From positions 5,332,001 through 5,396,000 of the forward strand of contig NZ_CP155796.1 in NCBI RefSeq assembly GCF_039729195.1: DNA of 64,000 nucleotides, given 5' to 3'. Positions 33,644 through 43,424 of this stretch are shown here, piece by piece. Both the position numbers and the translations under genes were made by a program. The notes below the pieces were generated by a model. It was not told the DNA's origin and made no database searches. It worked only from the letters and a program-made list of their open reading frames with translations. Source of the DNA: Mycobacterium sp. DL. GTDB taxonomy: Bacteria; Actinomycetota; Actinomycetes; Mycobacteriales; Mycobacteriaceae. Position 1 is the first letter of the stretch. Each line of letters opens with the position of its first letter.

Positions 33644-35347
33644 ATGACAACCCACAACGACGTCGACGTCGTCATCGTCGGGGCCGGGCCCTCCGGACTG
33701 ACCCTGGCGAACATCCTTGGCCTGCAGGGTGTTCGCACTCTGGTGGTGGAGGAGCGCGACACCCTGATCGACTATCCCCGGGGGGTCGGCCTCGACGACG
33801 AGGCGCTGCGCACCTTCCAGTCGATCGGACTGGTGGATCGTGTGCTGCCGCACACCGTGCCGAATCAGATCCTGCGCTTCTTCGATGCCAAGCGCCGGCT
33901 GCTCGTCCAGATGGCCCCGCCCGACGCCCGATTCGGCTGGCCCAAGCGAAACGGCTTCGTCCAGCCCATGGTCGATGCTGAATTGTGCCGTGGCCTCGAT
34001 CGATTCGATCATGTCGAGGTCCGGTTCGGTCGGCAGATGCAGACGTGCGTGCAGACCTCGGACGGCGTGACGGTGCAGTTCAGCGACGGCCGGGATCCGG
34101 TACGCGCCCGCTACCTGGTGGGCTGCGACGGCGGCCGCAGCGTCACGCGGCGCCTGATGGGTGTGTCGTTCGACGGCACCACGTCATCCACGCGCTGGCT
34201 CGTCGTCGACGTGGCCAATGATCCGCTGGGCCACCCGAACAGCGAGGTCGGGGCGGACCCTCGGCGACCCTATGTCTCGATCTCCATCGCGCACGGCATC
34301 CGGCGCTTCGAGTTCCTGATCCATCCCGACGAATCGGACGAGTTGGCCGACGATCCGGCCTTCGTCAGACGCATGCTCGCGCAACTGGTTCCGCATCCCG
34401 AGCGCGTCGACATGATCCGCCACCGGGTGTACACGCACCACTCACGGATCGCCGGCTCCTTCCGGGAGGGCCGACTCCTGCTGGCCGGTGACGCCGCGCA
34501 CCTGATGCCGGTGTGGCAGGGCCAGGGTTACAACAGCGGAATCCGGGATGCCGCCAATCTCGGCTGGAAGTTGGCCGCAGTGGTGACCGGGCAGGCCGGC
34601 GAAGCGCTGCTCGACACCTACGACGTCGAGCGTCGCAAGCACGCGCGCGCCATGATCGACCTGTCGACGATGGTGGGCCGGGTCATCTCGCCGACGAATC
34701 GACGGATAGCTGCGTTGCGGGACCGTGTCATTCACGCCGCGTCGGTGGTGCCGTCGCTGAAACGGTATGTGCTGGAGATGCGGTTCAAGCCGATGCCGCG
34801 ATACCAGCAGGGCGCGGTCCATCATGCGGACGCTGCGGGGCCCGGGGTGAGCTCGCCGACAGGCACGCTGTTCATCCAGCCGCGCGTGGACACCCGCGAT
34901 CGGCAGAACGTGCTCCTCGACGACGTGCTCGGCTCGGGATTCGCCGTGCTGTGCTGGAGCAACAATCTGCGCGCTGTTCTCGGTGATGCCGCATTCGACC
35001 GGTGGAAAGCGCTGGGGGCGAGGTTCGTCGAAGCACGGCCGATGACCCAGTTGCACTGGACCGGACATGACGACGCCGATGTCACGACCGTCGGGGACCG
35101 CTCGGGTGCACTCAAGTCATGGTTCGACGTGTACACCGATTCGGTGCTGTTCATCCGACCCGATCGGTGTATCGCCGGGGCGTGCATCGCTCAGCGCGCA
35201 CCAGAGATGTCGGAGGCGCTTGTCGACGTACTCCATCTGACCCAGGGAGGAGGCTCCGATTCGAATGGCCACGACTCAGATCGCGCTGTGCTGCATGTCG
35301 CACAGTCCGCTACTGAATCTTCCGGGACCGTCGCAGGAACTCCTTGA
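33644..35347 (+). CDS. MhpA-like FAD aromatic hydroxylase
   Basis: 567 aa. FAD site [18 protein letters not shown] (10-27), DG-type segment [19 protein letters not shown], and [29 protein letters not shown], the hallmark of class A flavin hydroxylases close to MhpA (3-(3-hydroxyphenyl)propionate 2-hydroxylase). It makes a catechol with NAD(P)H and O2 in the cytosol. The last 28 residues overlap the next gene by 83 nt and are a low-complexity tail ([12 protein letters not shown]), the ribosome site of which (AGGGAGGAGG) belongs to the dioxygenase. Confidence 0.88.
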   Translation: MTTHNDVDVVIVGAGPSGLTLANILGLQGVRTLVVEERDTLIDYPRGVGLDDEALRTFQSIGLVDRVLPHTVPNQILRFFDAKRRLLVQMAPPDARFGWPKRNGFVQPMVDAELCRGLDRFDHVEVRFGRQMQTCVQTSDGVTVQFSDGRDPVRARYLVGCDGGRSVTRRLMGVSFDGTTSSTRWLVVDVANDPLGHPNSEVGADPRRPYVSISIAHGIRRFEFLIHPDESDELADDPAFVRRMLAQLVPHPERVDMIRHRVYTHHSRIAGSFREGRLLLAGDAAHLMPVWQGQGYNSGIRDAANLGWKLAAVVTGQAGEALLDTYDVERRKHARAMIDLSTMVGRVISPTNRRIAALRDRVIHAASVVPSLKRYVLEMRFKPMPRYQQGAVHHADAAGPGVSSPTGTLFIQPRVDTRDRQNVLLDDVLGSGFAVLCWSNNLRAVLGDAAFDRWKALGARFVEARPMTQLHWTGHDDADVTTVGDRSGALKSWFDVYTDSVLFIRPDRCIAGACIAQRAPEMSEALVDVLHLTQGGGSDSNGHDSDRAVLHVAQSATESSGTVAGTP

Positions 35348-36215
35348 CGACATCGGGTCGGCGATCGCCAACACCCGGGAGTTCGTGGCCGCCTTCGATC
35401 CCGAGCTTGTCGTCACGTTCTCCCCGGACCACTACAACGGCTTCTTCTACAACGTGATGCCGCCGTTCTGCATCGGCACCGCCGCCGAGGGTGTGGGTGA
35501 CTACGGCACCTACCGGGGAGCTCTCGACGTGCCGGCGGGCCTGGCGACCGACTGTGCCCGAGCAGTTCTCGATGCCGGGGTCGATGTCGCCATCTCTGCG
35601 GCGATGCACGTCGACCACGGCACGGTGCAGCCGTTGGAGAAGCTCTTCGGCGATGCCGTGGCCAAACCGGTGATCCCGGTGTTCATCAATTCGGTGGCGA
35701 CTCCGCTGGGCCCGATGCACCGGGTCCGCGCGCTCGGCGCCGCCGTCGGCGCACATCTGTCCGGCCTGGGCAAGCGGGTGCTGGTGATCGGGTCCGGCGG
35801 TCTGTCCCACGATCCGCCGGTGCCGACGCTGGCCACCGCGCCGCCGGCCGCGCTGGATCGGATCGTGCACGGCAAGCCCATGACAACCGAGCAGCGGCAG
35901 GCCCGCCAGGTGGCGGTGATCGATGCCGCGCGCGAATTCGCCTCGGGCAGGGGCGGCCTGGCTCCGCTCAATCCCGAATGGGATCAGGCTTTTCTGGACC
36001 TCGTCGACACCGGGAGGCTGGACGAGGTCGACGCCTGGGACAACAACTGGATGGCGGCGCAGGCGGGGAACTCCGCACACGAGGTCCGGACCTGGGTGGC
36101 GGCGTTCGCCGCACTGGCTGCACAGGGGAGCTACCGCACCAACGATCGCTTCTACCGCGCTGCGCCGGAGTTGATCGCGGGTTTTGCCATCAGGACGGCG
36201 GTGAGCACGCCATGA
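35265..36215 (+). CDS. MhpB-like extradiol dioxygenase (LigB/class III)
   Basis: 316 aa. Fe(II) ligands and catalytic residues: His13 (CMSHSPL), His56 ([10 protein letters not shown]), His115 (HVDHG) and His182 (GGLSHDPP); His115 and the latter correspond to the catalytic His115/His179 pair of E. coli MhpB. It cleaves a 2,3-dihydroxyphenylpropionate-like catechol between C1 and C2. The start lies inside the hydroxylase gene; the stop overlaps the KstD-like ATG by 4 nt. Confidence 0.88.
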   Translation: MATTQIALCCMSHSPLLNLPGPSQELLDDIGSAIANTREFVAAFDPELVVTFSPDHYNGFFYNVMPPFCIGTAAEGVGDYGTYRGALDVPAGLATDCARAVLDAGVDVAISAAMHVDHGTVQPLEKLFGDAVAKPVIPVFINSVATPLGPMHRVRALGAAVGAHLSGLGKRVLVIGSGGLSHDPPVPTLATAPPAALDRIVHGKPMTTEQRQARQVAVIDAAREFASGRGGLAPLNPEWDQAFLDLVDTGRLDEVDAWDNNWMAAQAGNSAHEVRTWVAAFAALAAQGSYRTNDRFYRAAPELIAGFAIRTAVSTP

Positions 36216-37972
36216 GCCCGGCAACCGATCCGGATTTCGACCACGTCACCGACGTTCTGGTGATCGGTTCCGGTGGCGGCGGGATGACGGCCGCGCTGGC
36301 CGCCGATGCCGCCGGACTCGACACGCTGGTGGTGGAGAAGTCCGCCCACTTCGGCGGTTCGACAGCGCTGTCCGGTGGTGGGATCTGGGTGCCGGGTGCG
36401 CCGTCGCAGCGGCGCGCGGGTCACGTGCCCGACCCCGACGACGTGTTCACCTACCTCAAGGAGATCACCGGCGGTCTGGTGAGCGACGCCCGGCTGCGCA
36501 TGTACGTCGATGCCGCCCCGGAGATGATGGAGTTCCTCGAGAAGCTCAGTCCGTGGCTGGAGTTCGTGTGGAAACCCGGCTACGCCGACTACTACCCGGA
36601 AGCCCCCGGAGGCTCCGCGCTGGGCAGCACGATCAACGTGGAGGCCATCGACCTGCGCGTGTTGGGCGACGAGGAGCAGAACCTGCTGGCGCCGCTCGCT
36701 CTGGCCCCCAGGGGAATCTGGTTCGGTCCCAAGGACTTGCGGCTGTTCTACCAGGTTCGGCAGTCGTGGCGCGGCAAGGCGGTGCTGGTGAAGCTGATCT
36801 GGCGGATGGTCCGGGCGCGGGTGTTCGGCGACCGGATGGCCGCGATCGGCCAGTCGCTCGCGGCGCGGCTGCGGCTGGCGATGAAGCAGCAGGACATCCC
36901 GCTGTGGCTCGGCTCTCCGATGACGGAGTTGATCACCGACGTCGACGGTGCGGTGATCGGTGCGGTGGTCGAAAAGGACGGACGCGTAGTCCGGATCAGG
37001 GCTGCCCGTGGTGTCGTGATCGCCAGCGGCGGCTTCGACCACGACATGCAATGGCGTTCCGAGCACCTGCCGGAGGTCGAGAAAGACTGGAGCTTCGGCA
37101 ATCCCGCCGCCATGGGTGACGGGATCCGGGCCGGAGAGAAGGTGGGCGCCGCCACCGAACTGCTCGACGAAGCCTGGTGGTTCCCGGCGATCTGCTGGCC
37201 GGACGGTCGGCTGCAGTTCATGCTCAACGAGCGCATGATGCCCGCGCAGTTCGTCGTCAACGGTGCCGGCGAGCGATTCATCAACGAGGCGGCGCCCTAC
37301 ATGGACTTCGCCCACGCCATGATCGACGGACAGCGCTCCGGCGTGACCCACATCCCGTGCTGGCTCGTCACCGACATCCGGTCCTTCCACCGCTACGTCG
37401 TCGCCGGGCATCTGCCCATCCCGAAGATCCCGTTCGCACCGGTGCCCACCGGTCGGAAGGTGCCCGCGGCCTGGTTGGAGTCGGGTGTGGTGAAACAGGG
37501 CGCCACGTGGGAGGAACTGGCCGATCAGATCGGGGTGCCCGGAGCCCGATTGCGGGCCACCGCAGAGCGATTCAACCAGCTGGCCCGCGCAGGCCACGAT
37601 GACGACTTCCGTCGCGGTGAGAGCGCCTACGACAACTACTACGGCGATCCGACACTGTCCAACCCGAACCTGCACCCGCTCGGGGAGCCGCCGTACTACG
37701 CATTCCAGATCATCCTGGGTGATCTCGGCACGTCGGGAGGGTTGAGCACCGACGAGTTCGCCCGAGTGCTGCGGTCCGACGACAGCGTCGTGGGTGGGCT
37801 CTACGCCGTTGGCAACGCGTCCGCCGCCGTGATGGGGCGCAGCTATGCGGGTGCGGGCGCAACCATCGGACCCGCCATGGCCTTCGGGTACGTGGCCGCC
37901 AGACACATCGCCGATTCAACCCAGATCCAGCCACCGGTCTTGCCGGATCGTCAAGGAGGTAAACAGAAGTGA
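36212..37972 (+). CDS. 3-Ketosteroid delta1-dehydrogenase-like flavoprotein
   Basis: 586 aa. FAD site [18 protein letters not shown]. Catalytic positions: Tyr363 (NEAAPYMDF, KstD1 Tyr318) and Tyr545-x3-Gly549 (GRSYAGAG, Tyr487/Gly491), followed by [16 protein letters not shown], which is very KstD-like. It desaturates a ring ketone. Being between MhpB- and LLM-type genes, it may aromatise an alicyclic ring to give the phenol that MhpA needs. A separate paralogue is at 30224. Overlaps both neighbours by 4 nt. Confidence 0.88.
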   Translation: MSPATDPDFDHVTDVLVIGSGGGGMTAALAADAAGLDTLVVEKSAHFGGSTALSGGGIWVPGAPSQRRAGHVPDPDDVFTYLKEITGGLVSDARLRMYVDAAPEMMEFLEKLSPWLEFVWKPGYADYYPEAPGGSALGSTINVEAIDLRVLGDEEQNLLAPLALAPRGIWFGPKDLRLFYQVRQSWRGKAVLVKLIWRMVRARVFGDRMAAIGQSLAARLRLAMKQQDIPLWLGSPMTELITDVDGAVIGAVVEKDGRVVRIRAARGVVIASGGFDHDMQWRSEHLPEVEKDWSFGNPAAMGDGIRAGEKVGAATELLDEAWWFPAICWPDGRLQFMLNERMMPAQFVVNGAGERFINEAAPYMDFAHAMIDGQRSGVTHIPCWLVTDIRSFHRYVVAGHLPIPKIPFAPVPTGRKVPAAWLESGVVKQGATWEELADQIGVPGARLRATAERFNQLARAGHDDDFRRGESAYDNYYGDPTLSNPNLHPLGEPPYYAFQIILGDLGTSGGLSTDEFARVLRSDDSVVGGLYAVGNASAAVMGRSYAGAGATIGPAMAFGYVAARHIADSTQIQPPVLPDRQGGKQK

Positions 37973-39285
37973 AGATTTCGCTGTTCTACGAGTTCCCGTT
38001 GCCCCGGCCCTGGTCGGAGGACGACGAACACCAGCTGTTCCAACATGGATTGGACGAGGTGGAACTCGCTGACAAGGCCGGGTTCTCCACCGTCTGGCTC
38101 ACCGAGCACCACTTCCTCGAGGAGTACTGCCACTCCACCGCACCCGAGATGTTCCTGGCCGCAGCCAGCCAGCGCACCAAGGACATTCGGCTCGGTTTCG
38201 GGGTCATGCACCTTCCGCCCCCGATCAACCACCCCGCGCGGATCGCCGAGCGGGTCGCCACACTGGACCATCTGTCCAACGGCCGCGTGGAATTCGGAAC
38301 CGGTGAAGGGTCCTCGGTCGCCGAACTCGGCGGTTTCGACATCGACCCGGCCGACAAGCGCGCGCAGTGGGAAGAAGCACTCGAGGTCTCCATCCGGTGC
38401 ATGACCGAGGAGCCGTTCACCGGGTTCAAGGGCGAGCACGTCGAGATGCCCGCCCGAAATGTGATCCCCAAACCTCTGCAGAAGCCGCACCCGCCGGTCT
38501 GGGTCGCGTGCACCCGGCCATCGTCGGTTCAGATGGCCGCCCAGAAGGCCATCGGCGCACTGAGTTTCGCGTACACGGGCCCGGAGGCGCTCAAGGACCG
38601 GGTGGACGGCTACTACGCAGAGTTCGAGGAGAAGGGCACCCCGATCACCCCGGCGATCAACCCGAATCTGCTGGCGATCGGTGGCGACCTGTCGATGATG
38701 GTGGCCAAATCAGACGACGAGGCGCTCAAACGGCTCGGCATCGGTGGCGGTTTCTTCTCGTTCGGGATCATGCACTACTACCTGACCGGCATGCACACTC
38801 CCGGCCGTACCAAGGTGTGGGAACGCTACGAAGCGGCCGTCAAGGAGGACCCGACGCTGGCCTACGGACCGGGGCGCGGTGCGATCGGCTCGCCGGACAC
38901 GGTCCGGGAGTTCCTGCGCGGTTATGAAGCCAGCGGCGTGGACGAGATCATCCTGCTGCTGAACCCGCGCAGCCACGAGGGCACGATGGAGTCCATCGAG
39001 ATCATGGGCAGGGAGATCCTGCCCGAGTTCATCGAGCGTGACGCGAAAGCGGTCGCAGACAAGGCCAAACGTCTCGAGCCGGTGATCGAGAAGGTCGAGG
39101 CGCGACGGCAGGACTGGGACGCACCGCTGTTCGACGAGACCTACGAATTCGGCGGGCTGCCCACCGGCCGCGGTGGCAAGTTCACCGCCGGCGAGATCCC
39201 CGAGGCGATGGCGGAGATCAACGAAGGCAGGGTCAAGGCCGCGCAAGCGGAGAAGGACGCCAAGGCCAAGCAAGCCGCGAGCTGA
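37969..39285 (+). CDS. LLM class flavin-dependent oxidoreductase (luciferase-like monooxygenase)
   Basis: 438 aa. N-terminal TIM-barrel motif [61 protein letters not shown], the standard bacterial luciferase signature with active-site His. The extra C-terminal helix (residues 360-438, rich in Lys and Ala) is unusual. GTG 37969 follows AAGGAGG. Possibly a Baeyer-Villiger or hydroxylating enzyme needing reduced flavin from the FMN reductase at 41125. Confidence 0.85.
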   Translation: MKISLFYEFPLPRPWSEDDEHQLFQHGLDEVELADKAGFSTVWLTEHHFLEEYCHSTAPEMFLAAASQRTKDIRLGFGVMHLPPPINHPARIAERVATLDHLSNGRVEFGTGEGSSVAELGGFDIDPADKRAQWEEALEVSIRCMTEEPFTGFKGEHVEMPARNVIPKPLQKPHPPVWVACTRPSSVQMAAQKAIGALSFAYTGPEALKDRVDGYYAEFEEKGTPITPAINPNLLAIGGDLSMMVAKSDDEALKRLGIGGGFFSFGIMHYYLTGMHTPGRTKVWERYEAAVKEDPTLAYGPGRGAIGSPDTVREFLRGYEASGVDEIILLLNPRSHEGTMESIEIMGREILPEFIERDAKAVADKAKRLEPVIEKVEARRQDWDAPLFDETYEFGGLPTGRGGKFTAGEIPEAMAEINEGRVKAAQAEKDAKAKQAAS

Positions 39286-39287
39286 GC

Positions 39288-40127
39288 GTGACCACCCTCG
39301 ACCGGCTGGTCCGCTACGACGGAAAGCATGTCGTGGTCACCGGCTGCGCCTCGGGCATCGGCGCGCAGCTGGCGCACCAACTCCACGATCTCGGCGCACG
39401 GGTGACGGGTCTGGACCGCTGCGCTCCGGCTGAATCGCATTCTGCGGTAGACGAGTTCGTCGCGGTCGACCTGGCGGATCCCGGCTCGGTCGACGCGGCC
39501 GCCGCCACCGTGGACGGCCCCGTCGACGTGCTCTTCAACGTGGCCGGGGTGTCCTCGGGCATCGGGGATCCGGTCCAGGTCGTCCGGATCAACTTCCTGG
39601 GAATGCGGCAGTTCACGGAGGCGCTCGTGGGCCGGATGGTTTCCGGTTCAGCGATCTGCAACGTGTCCTCGTTGGCGGCGGCGTCGTACCGGGAGAACGC
39701 CCACACCACCCAGGGCCTGCTCGATACAGACTCGGTCGACGCCGGATTAGCCTGGTGCGCTGACAATCCGGACGCGCTCGCCGATGGCGGCTACCGCCTC
39801 TCCAAGGAGGCGATCATCCTCTACGGAATGCGGCGCGCCTGCGACCTGGGTTCCCGGGACATCCGGATCAACTGCACCGCTCCCGGGGTCACCGAGACCC
39901 CGATACTCGACCAGTTGCGGTCCGCCTATGGACAGCAGTATCTGGACTCGTTCACCGCGCCACTGGGCCGGGTGTCGACCGCCGAGGAGCAGGCCGTGGT
40001 GCTGGCGTATCTGGGTAGCCCTGCTGCCGGGTACATCACCGGGCAGGTGCTGTGGACCGACGGCGGTATTCTCGCGGAGCGATTGTCCACCGGCATTCGC
40101 ACTGCCCAACTGGCCCAGGGGAGCTGA
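39288..40127 (+). CDS. Short-chain dehydrogenase (3-alpha-HSD/coniferyl alcohol DH-like)
   Basis: 279 aa. VVTGCASGIGAQLA; NVAGVSS at the NNAG position; the long insertion (ENAHTTQGLLDTDSVDAGLAWCADNPD) before YRLSK is characteristic of the 3-alpha-hydroxysteroid dehydrogenase/carbonyl reductase of Comamonas and of coniferyl alcohol dehydrogenase. Catalytic Ser in NVSSLAA, Tyr-Lys in YRLSK. GTG start two nt after the LLM stop. Likely oxidises a ring hydroxyl ahead of KstD action. Confidence 0.86.
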   Translation: MTTLDRLVRYDGKHVVVTGCASGIGAQLAHQLHDLGARVTGLDRCAPAESHSAVDEFVAVDLADPGSVDAAAATVDGPVDVLFNVAGVSSGIGDPVQVVRINFLGMRQFTEALVGRMVSGSAICNVSSLAAASYRENAHTTQGLLDTDSVDAGLAWCADNPDALADGGYRLSKEAIILYGMRRACDLGSRDIRINCTAPGVTETPILDQLRSAYGQQYLDSFTAPLGRVSTAEEQAVVLAYLGSPAAGYITGQVLWTDGGILAERLSTGIRTAQLAQGS

Positions 40128-40129
40128 TC

Positions 40130-41128
40130 ATGGCCGGTAGCATGACCGACTTCCGGCAGATGGCGGACGAGGTGCGCAACTGGGGCCGCTGGGGCGACGC
40201 CGACGAGGTCGGCACGCTCAACCTCATCACGGCCGACAAGGTCGCCGAGGCGGCGGCAATGGTCAAGAAGGGCAAGGTCATCTCCCTCGGTGGCGACTTC
40301 GGCTCGGCGGGCCCGCAGGGCGCGTTCAAGTTCCGGCAGAACCCGGTCCACGTGATGACCGTCGACGGTGGAGACGCGTCGACACTGGTCCGGTACGGCC
40401 CGGCATGGTTGCGTAACGCGGTGGCCGCCGACGTCAGCGCCTTCTTCGCCGACAACCCGTTCCGCTTCAACGACGACATGATCGTGATGCCGCTGCAGGC
40501 CGCCACCCAGTGGGACGCCCTGTCGCATGTCTATTACGAGGACAAGCTCTACAACGGCTTCCCCGCCGATTCGGTGACCAGCTTCGGCGCCTTCCACTGC
40601 GGTATCGAAAAGGTCGACGCCAAGGGCATCACGTCGCGGGGTGTGCTGCTCGACGTGGTGGCGCACCGCGGTCTCGAGACGTTCTGTGAGCCCGGTACAC
40701 CGATCACGCCGGCCGAACTCGATGAGATCGCCGCCCGGCAGGGTGTGGAGATCCGTTCGGGCGACATCATCGTCGTGCACACCGGATGGTGGACGCGCTT
40801 CCTGTCCACCGGTGACGGTGCGGAAGCCGGCTCCGGCCTGGACTGGACGTGTGCGTCATGGCTGCACAGGCACGACGTCGCTGCCGTGGCTGCGGACAAC
40901 CTGATGGTCGAGGATCCCGATCCGGCCCAGGGCGTCGAGGGCACGTTCCTGCCGATGCACATGTTGTGCCTGCGCGACATGGGGCTGATGCTCGGCGAGT
41001 ACTGGGACCTCGGCCCGTTGGCGGCCGACTGCGCCGCAGACGGCGTCTACGAATTCCAGCTCATCGCGTCGCCGCTGAAGGTTGTCGGTGCGGTGGGAGC
41101 CCCTGTCAGTCCGATTGCGATCAAGTGA
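40130..41128 (+). CDS. Cyclase family protein (kynurenine formamidase-like metal hydrolase)
   Basis: 332 aa. PF04199-type protein: VGTLNLITADKVAEAA at the N terminus, QWDALSHVYYEDKLYNGF with the metal-binding Asp/His motif (HxGTHxD-like in KynB; here DALSH), and DIIVVHTGWW. These Zn or Mn enzymes hydrolyse amides, lactones or cyclic diketones. Start ATG 40130, 2 nt after the SDR stop; overlaps the next gene by 4 nt. Could open a lactone or ring made by the LLM enzyme. Confidence 0.82.
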   Translation: MAGSMTDFRQMADEVRNWGRWGDADEVGTLNLITADKVAEAAAMVKKGKVISLGGDFGSAGPQGAFKFRQNPVHVMTVDGGDASTLVRYGPAWLRNAVAADVSAFFADNPFRFNDDMIVMPLQAATQWDALSHVYYEDKLYNGFPADSVTSFGAFHCGIEKVDAKGITSRGVLLDVVAHRGLETFCEPGTPITPAELDEIAARQGVEIRSGDIIVVHTGWWTRFLSTGDGAEAGSGLDWTCASWLHRHDVAAVAADNLMVEDPDPAQGVEGTFLPMHMLCLRDMGLMLGEYWDLGPLAADCAADGVYEFQLIASPLKVVGAVGAPVSPIAIK

Positions 41129-41727
41129 GTGATGAATTGACCAGTATCAGAACACCGTTCATCGTCGGTCTCGGCGGAACGCTGCGAGCGAACTCGTCGA
41201 CTGAACGCGCGTTGCGTCTCTGCCTGGAATCGGTCGAGCGCCAAGGGGGACGAACCCGGCTGTTCGCGGCCGAGGACCTCGACCTGCCGATGTACGCACC
41301 ACACGAACTGAACCGCACACCGCGCGCGCTCGAACTGGTGACGGCCCTGCGGGATGCCGACGCGGTCGTCGTCGGCTCACCGGGGTACCACGGCGCGGTG
41401 TCCGGGCTGGTGAAGAACGCGCTCGACTACATCGAGGACCTCCGGGAGGACCCGCGCGTCTACCTCGACAACACGCCGTGGGGCTGCATCAGCTGCGCCT
41501 ACGGCTGGCAGGCGGCGGTCGGCACGCTGACCCAGTTGCGGGGCATCGGGCACGCGCTGCGGGCCTGGCCGACGCCGCTGGGTGTGGCCATCAACTCCGC
41601 CGAGAACGTCTGGGATCCGTCGGGTGGGCTCGCCGACTCCGACCAGGGCGCCGCCGTCGGCACTCAGCTCGACCTGCTGGCCACCCAGCTGCTGGCGTTC
41701 GCGGGGACCGCGAAGGCGACGGCGTGA
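41125..41727 (+). CDS. NAD(P)H-dependent FMN reductase
   Basis: 200 aa, flavodoxin-like SsuE/ArsH family. GLGGTLRANSSTERAL is the phosphate-binding loop, SPGYHGAVSGLVKNALDYIE the conserved FMN/dimer motif. It supplies reduced flavin, probably to the LLM oxidoreductase encoded three genes upstream. GTG 41125 and its stop overlap both neighbours (GTGA). Confidence 0.87.
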   Translation: MSDELTSIRTPFIVGLGGTLRANSSTERALRLCLESVERQGGRTRLFAAEDLDLPMYAPHELNRTPRALELVTALRDADAVVVGSPGYHGAVSGLVKNALDYIEDLREDPRVYLDNTPWGCISCAYGWQAAVGTLTQLRGIGHALRAWPTPLGVAINSAENVWDPSGGLADSDQGAAVGTQLDLLATQLLAFAGTAKATA

Positions 41728-42548
41728 CCGATCGGCACACTGTGCTGGTCGACGGCCTGCTCACCAGTTACCTGGAAGCGGGACAAGGTGATCCGATCGT
41801 CCTGCTGCACGGAGGCGAGTTCGGGGCCGACGCGGCGATCGGATGGGAGCACACCGTCGACGCGCTGGCCGCCCGCCATCGTGTGCTCGCTCCCGACATG
41901 CTCGGGTTCGGTGGATCGGCCAAGGTGGTGGACTTCACCGATGGGCGGGGCATGCGGATCAGACACATCGCGCGCTTCTGCGAGGTGATGGGTATCGAGG
42001 CCGCGCACTTCGTCGGTAACTCGATGGGCGCCGTCAACATGCTCGTCGATGCCACATCGGATTCCCCTCTGTTGCCTGCCCGCAGTCTGGTGACGATCTG
42101 CGGCGGTGGGGACATCCAGCGCAACGAGTACGTCGGTGCGCTCTACGACTACGACGCCACCGTGGCCGGCATGCGCCGGATCGTCGAGGCCCTGTTCTTC
42201 GACCCGTCGTATCCGCAGGACAAAACCTACGTGCAGCGTCGCTACGAGTCGAGTATCGCTCCCGGTGCGTGGGAGTCGTTGGCGGCAGCACGCTTTCGCC
42301 GTCCCGGCCTGGATGCGCCGTCGACGCCGAGCAGCGCGCGGGCCTACGACCGCATCACCGTCCCGGTCCTGGTGGTGGAGGGGCAGGGCGACAAACTGCT
42401 GCCTGCGGGGTGGTCGGCCCAGATCGCCGCGCAGATTCCGCACGGCCGTGCCGCGGTGATCGAGGATGCCGGTCACTGTCCGCAGATCGAGCAACCCGAG
42501 GCCGTCAATGCGCTGCTGCTGGACTTCTTCGAAGGGATCCTCCAATGA
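41724..42548 (+). CDS. Alpha/beta hydrolase
   Basis: 274 aa. VLLHGGEFGADAAIGW oxyanion region; Ser nucleophile in GNSMGAV; Asp in EGQGDKLLP; His in DAGHCPQIEQPE. Related to C-C bond hydrolases and a paralogue of the 32749 protein in the same operon, suggesting two sequential hydrolytic steps. GTG 41724 overlaps the FMN reductase by 4 nt and its stop overlaps the SDR. Confidence 0.86.
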   Translation: MTDRHTVLVDGLLTSYLEAGQGDPIVLLHGGEFGADAAIGWEHTVDALAARHRVLAPDMLGFGGSAKVVDFTDGRGMRIRHIARFCEVMGIEAAHFVGNSMGAVNMLVDATSDSPLLPARSLVTICGGGDIQRNEYVGALYDYDATVAGMRRIVEALFFDPSYPQDKTYVQRRYESSIAPGAWESLAAARFRRPGLDAPSTPSSARAYDRITVPVLVVEGQGDKLLPAGWSAQIAAQIPHGRAAVIEDAGHCPQIEQPEAVNALLLDFFEGILQ

Positions 42549-43372
42549 CTGAACTCGCAGGCAAGGTCGCGATCGTCACCGGCGGTGCCTCCGGTCTGGG
42601 CGCCGGTCTGGTGCGACGGTTCGCGGCCGAGGGCGCAAAGGTGGTGTTCTGCGATCTCGACGGCGACAGCGGTACGGCATTGGCGACCGAACTCGGCGCC
42701 GACGCACTGTTCGTCGAGGCCGATGTGTCCGACATCGATCAGGTGGCCCGACTGGTGGCGACGGCCGTCGACCGTTTCGGGGGTCTGCAGGTGATGGTCA
42801 ACAACGCCGGGGTGTCGGGCACCATGCACCGGCGCCTGTTCGACGACGACCTCGCCGACTTCCACAAGGTCATGTCGGTCAATCTGTTGGCGGTGATGGC
42901 CGGTACCCGCGACGCCGGTCGGCACATGGCCGAGAACGGCGGCGGCTCGATCATCAACCTGACCTCGATCGGCGGCATTCAGGCCGGTGGCGGGGTGATG
43001 ACCTACCGTGCGTCGAAAGCGGCGGTCATCCAGTTCACCAAGTGTGCGGCAATCGAGTTGGCGCACTACGAGGTTCGTGTGAATGCGATCGCTCCGGGCA
43101 ACATCCGCACCGCAATCGTGCGCAAGTCGGCGGCCGGGGAGGATCTGGAGAAACTCGAGCAGTTCGAGGCGAAGATCCGCCAGCAGATGCGCGACGACCG
43201 GCCGCTCAAGAGGGAGGGCACCGTCGACGACGTCGCCGAGGCGGCTCTCTACTTCGCGACGGACCGGTCGCGTTACGTGACCGGCACCGTGCTGCCGATC
43301 GATGGCGGCACCGTCGCCGGCAAAGTCCTCGTCCGCAGGTCCGCGAAGTCCGACGCACCGACTCCGGGATGA
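42545..43372 (+). CDS. Short-chain dehydrogenase/reductase
   Basis: 275 aa. IVTGGASGLGAGLVRR, NNAGVSG, catalytic YRASK, IAPGNIRTA and the C-terminal PIDGG. Classical SDR, NAD-preferring by the acidic FCDLDGD after beta-2. Last gene of the ten-gene operon (32749-43372), which is almost continuously overlapped. About 50 bp follow before the TetR gene. Confidence 0.86.
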   Translation: MTELAGKVAIVTGGASGLGAGLVRRFAAEGAKVVFCDLDGDSGTALATELGADALFVEADVSDIDQVARLVATAVDRFGGLQVMVNNAGVSGTMHRRLFDDDLADFHKVMSVNLLAVMAGTRDAGRHMAENGGGSIINLTSIGGIQAGGGVMTYRASKAAVIQFTKCAAIELAHYEVRVNAIAPGNIRTAIVRKSAAGEDLEKLEQFEAKIRQQMRDDRPLKREGTVDDVAEAALYFATDRSRYVTGTVLPIDGGTVAGKVLVRRSAKSDAPTPG

Positions 43373-43377
43373 TTCTT

Positions 43378-43397
43378 TAAATCAGTCGCTTGACTTA
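43378..43397. promoter_or_regulatory. Imperfect inverted repeat ahead of TetR/P450 operon
   Basis: TAAATCA-GTCGCT-TGACTTA: 7-bp arms with 6 of 7 pairs matched, in the short gap between the SDR stop (43372) and the TetR start. Also contains a TTGACT -35-like hexamer. Candidate autoregulatory operator. Confidence 0.4.
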
Positions 43398-43424
43398 GCC
43401 AGTGTGACCGGGTTCACTGAAGGG

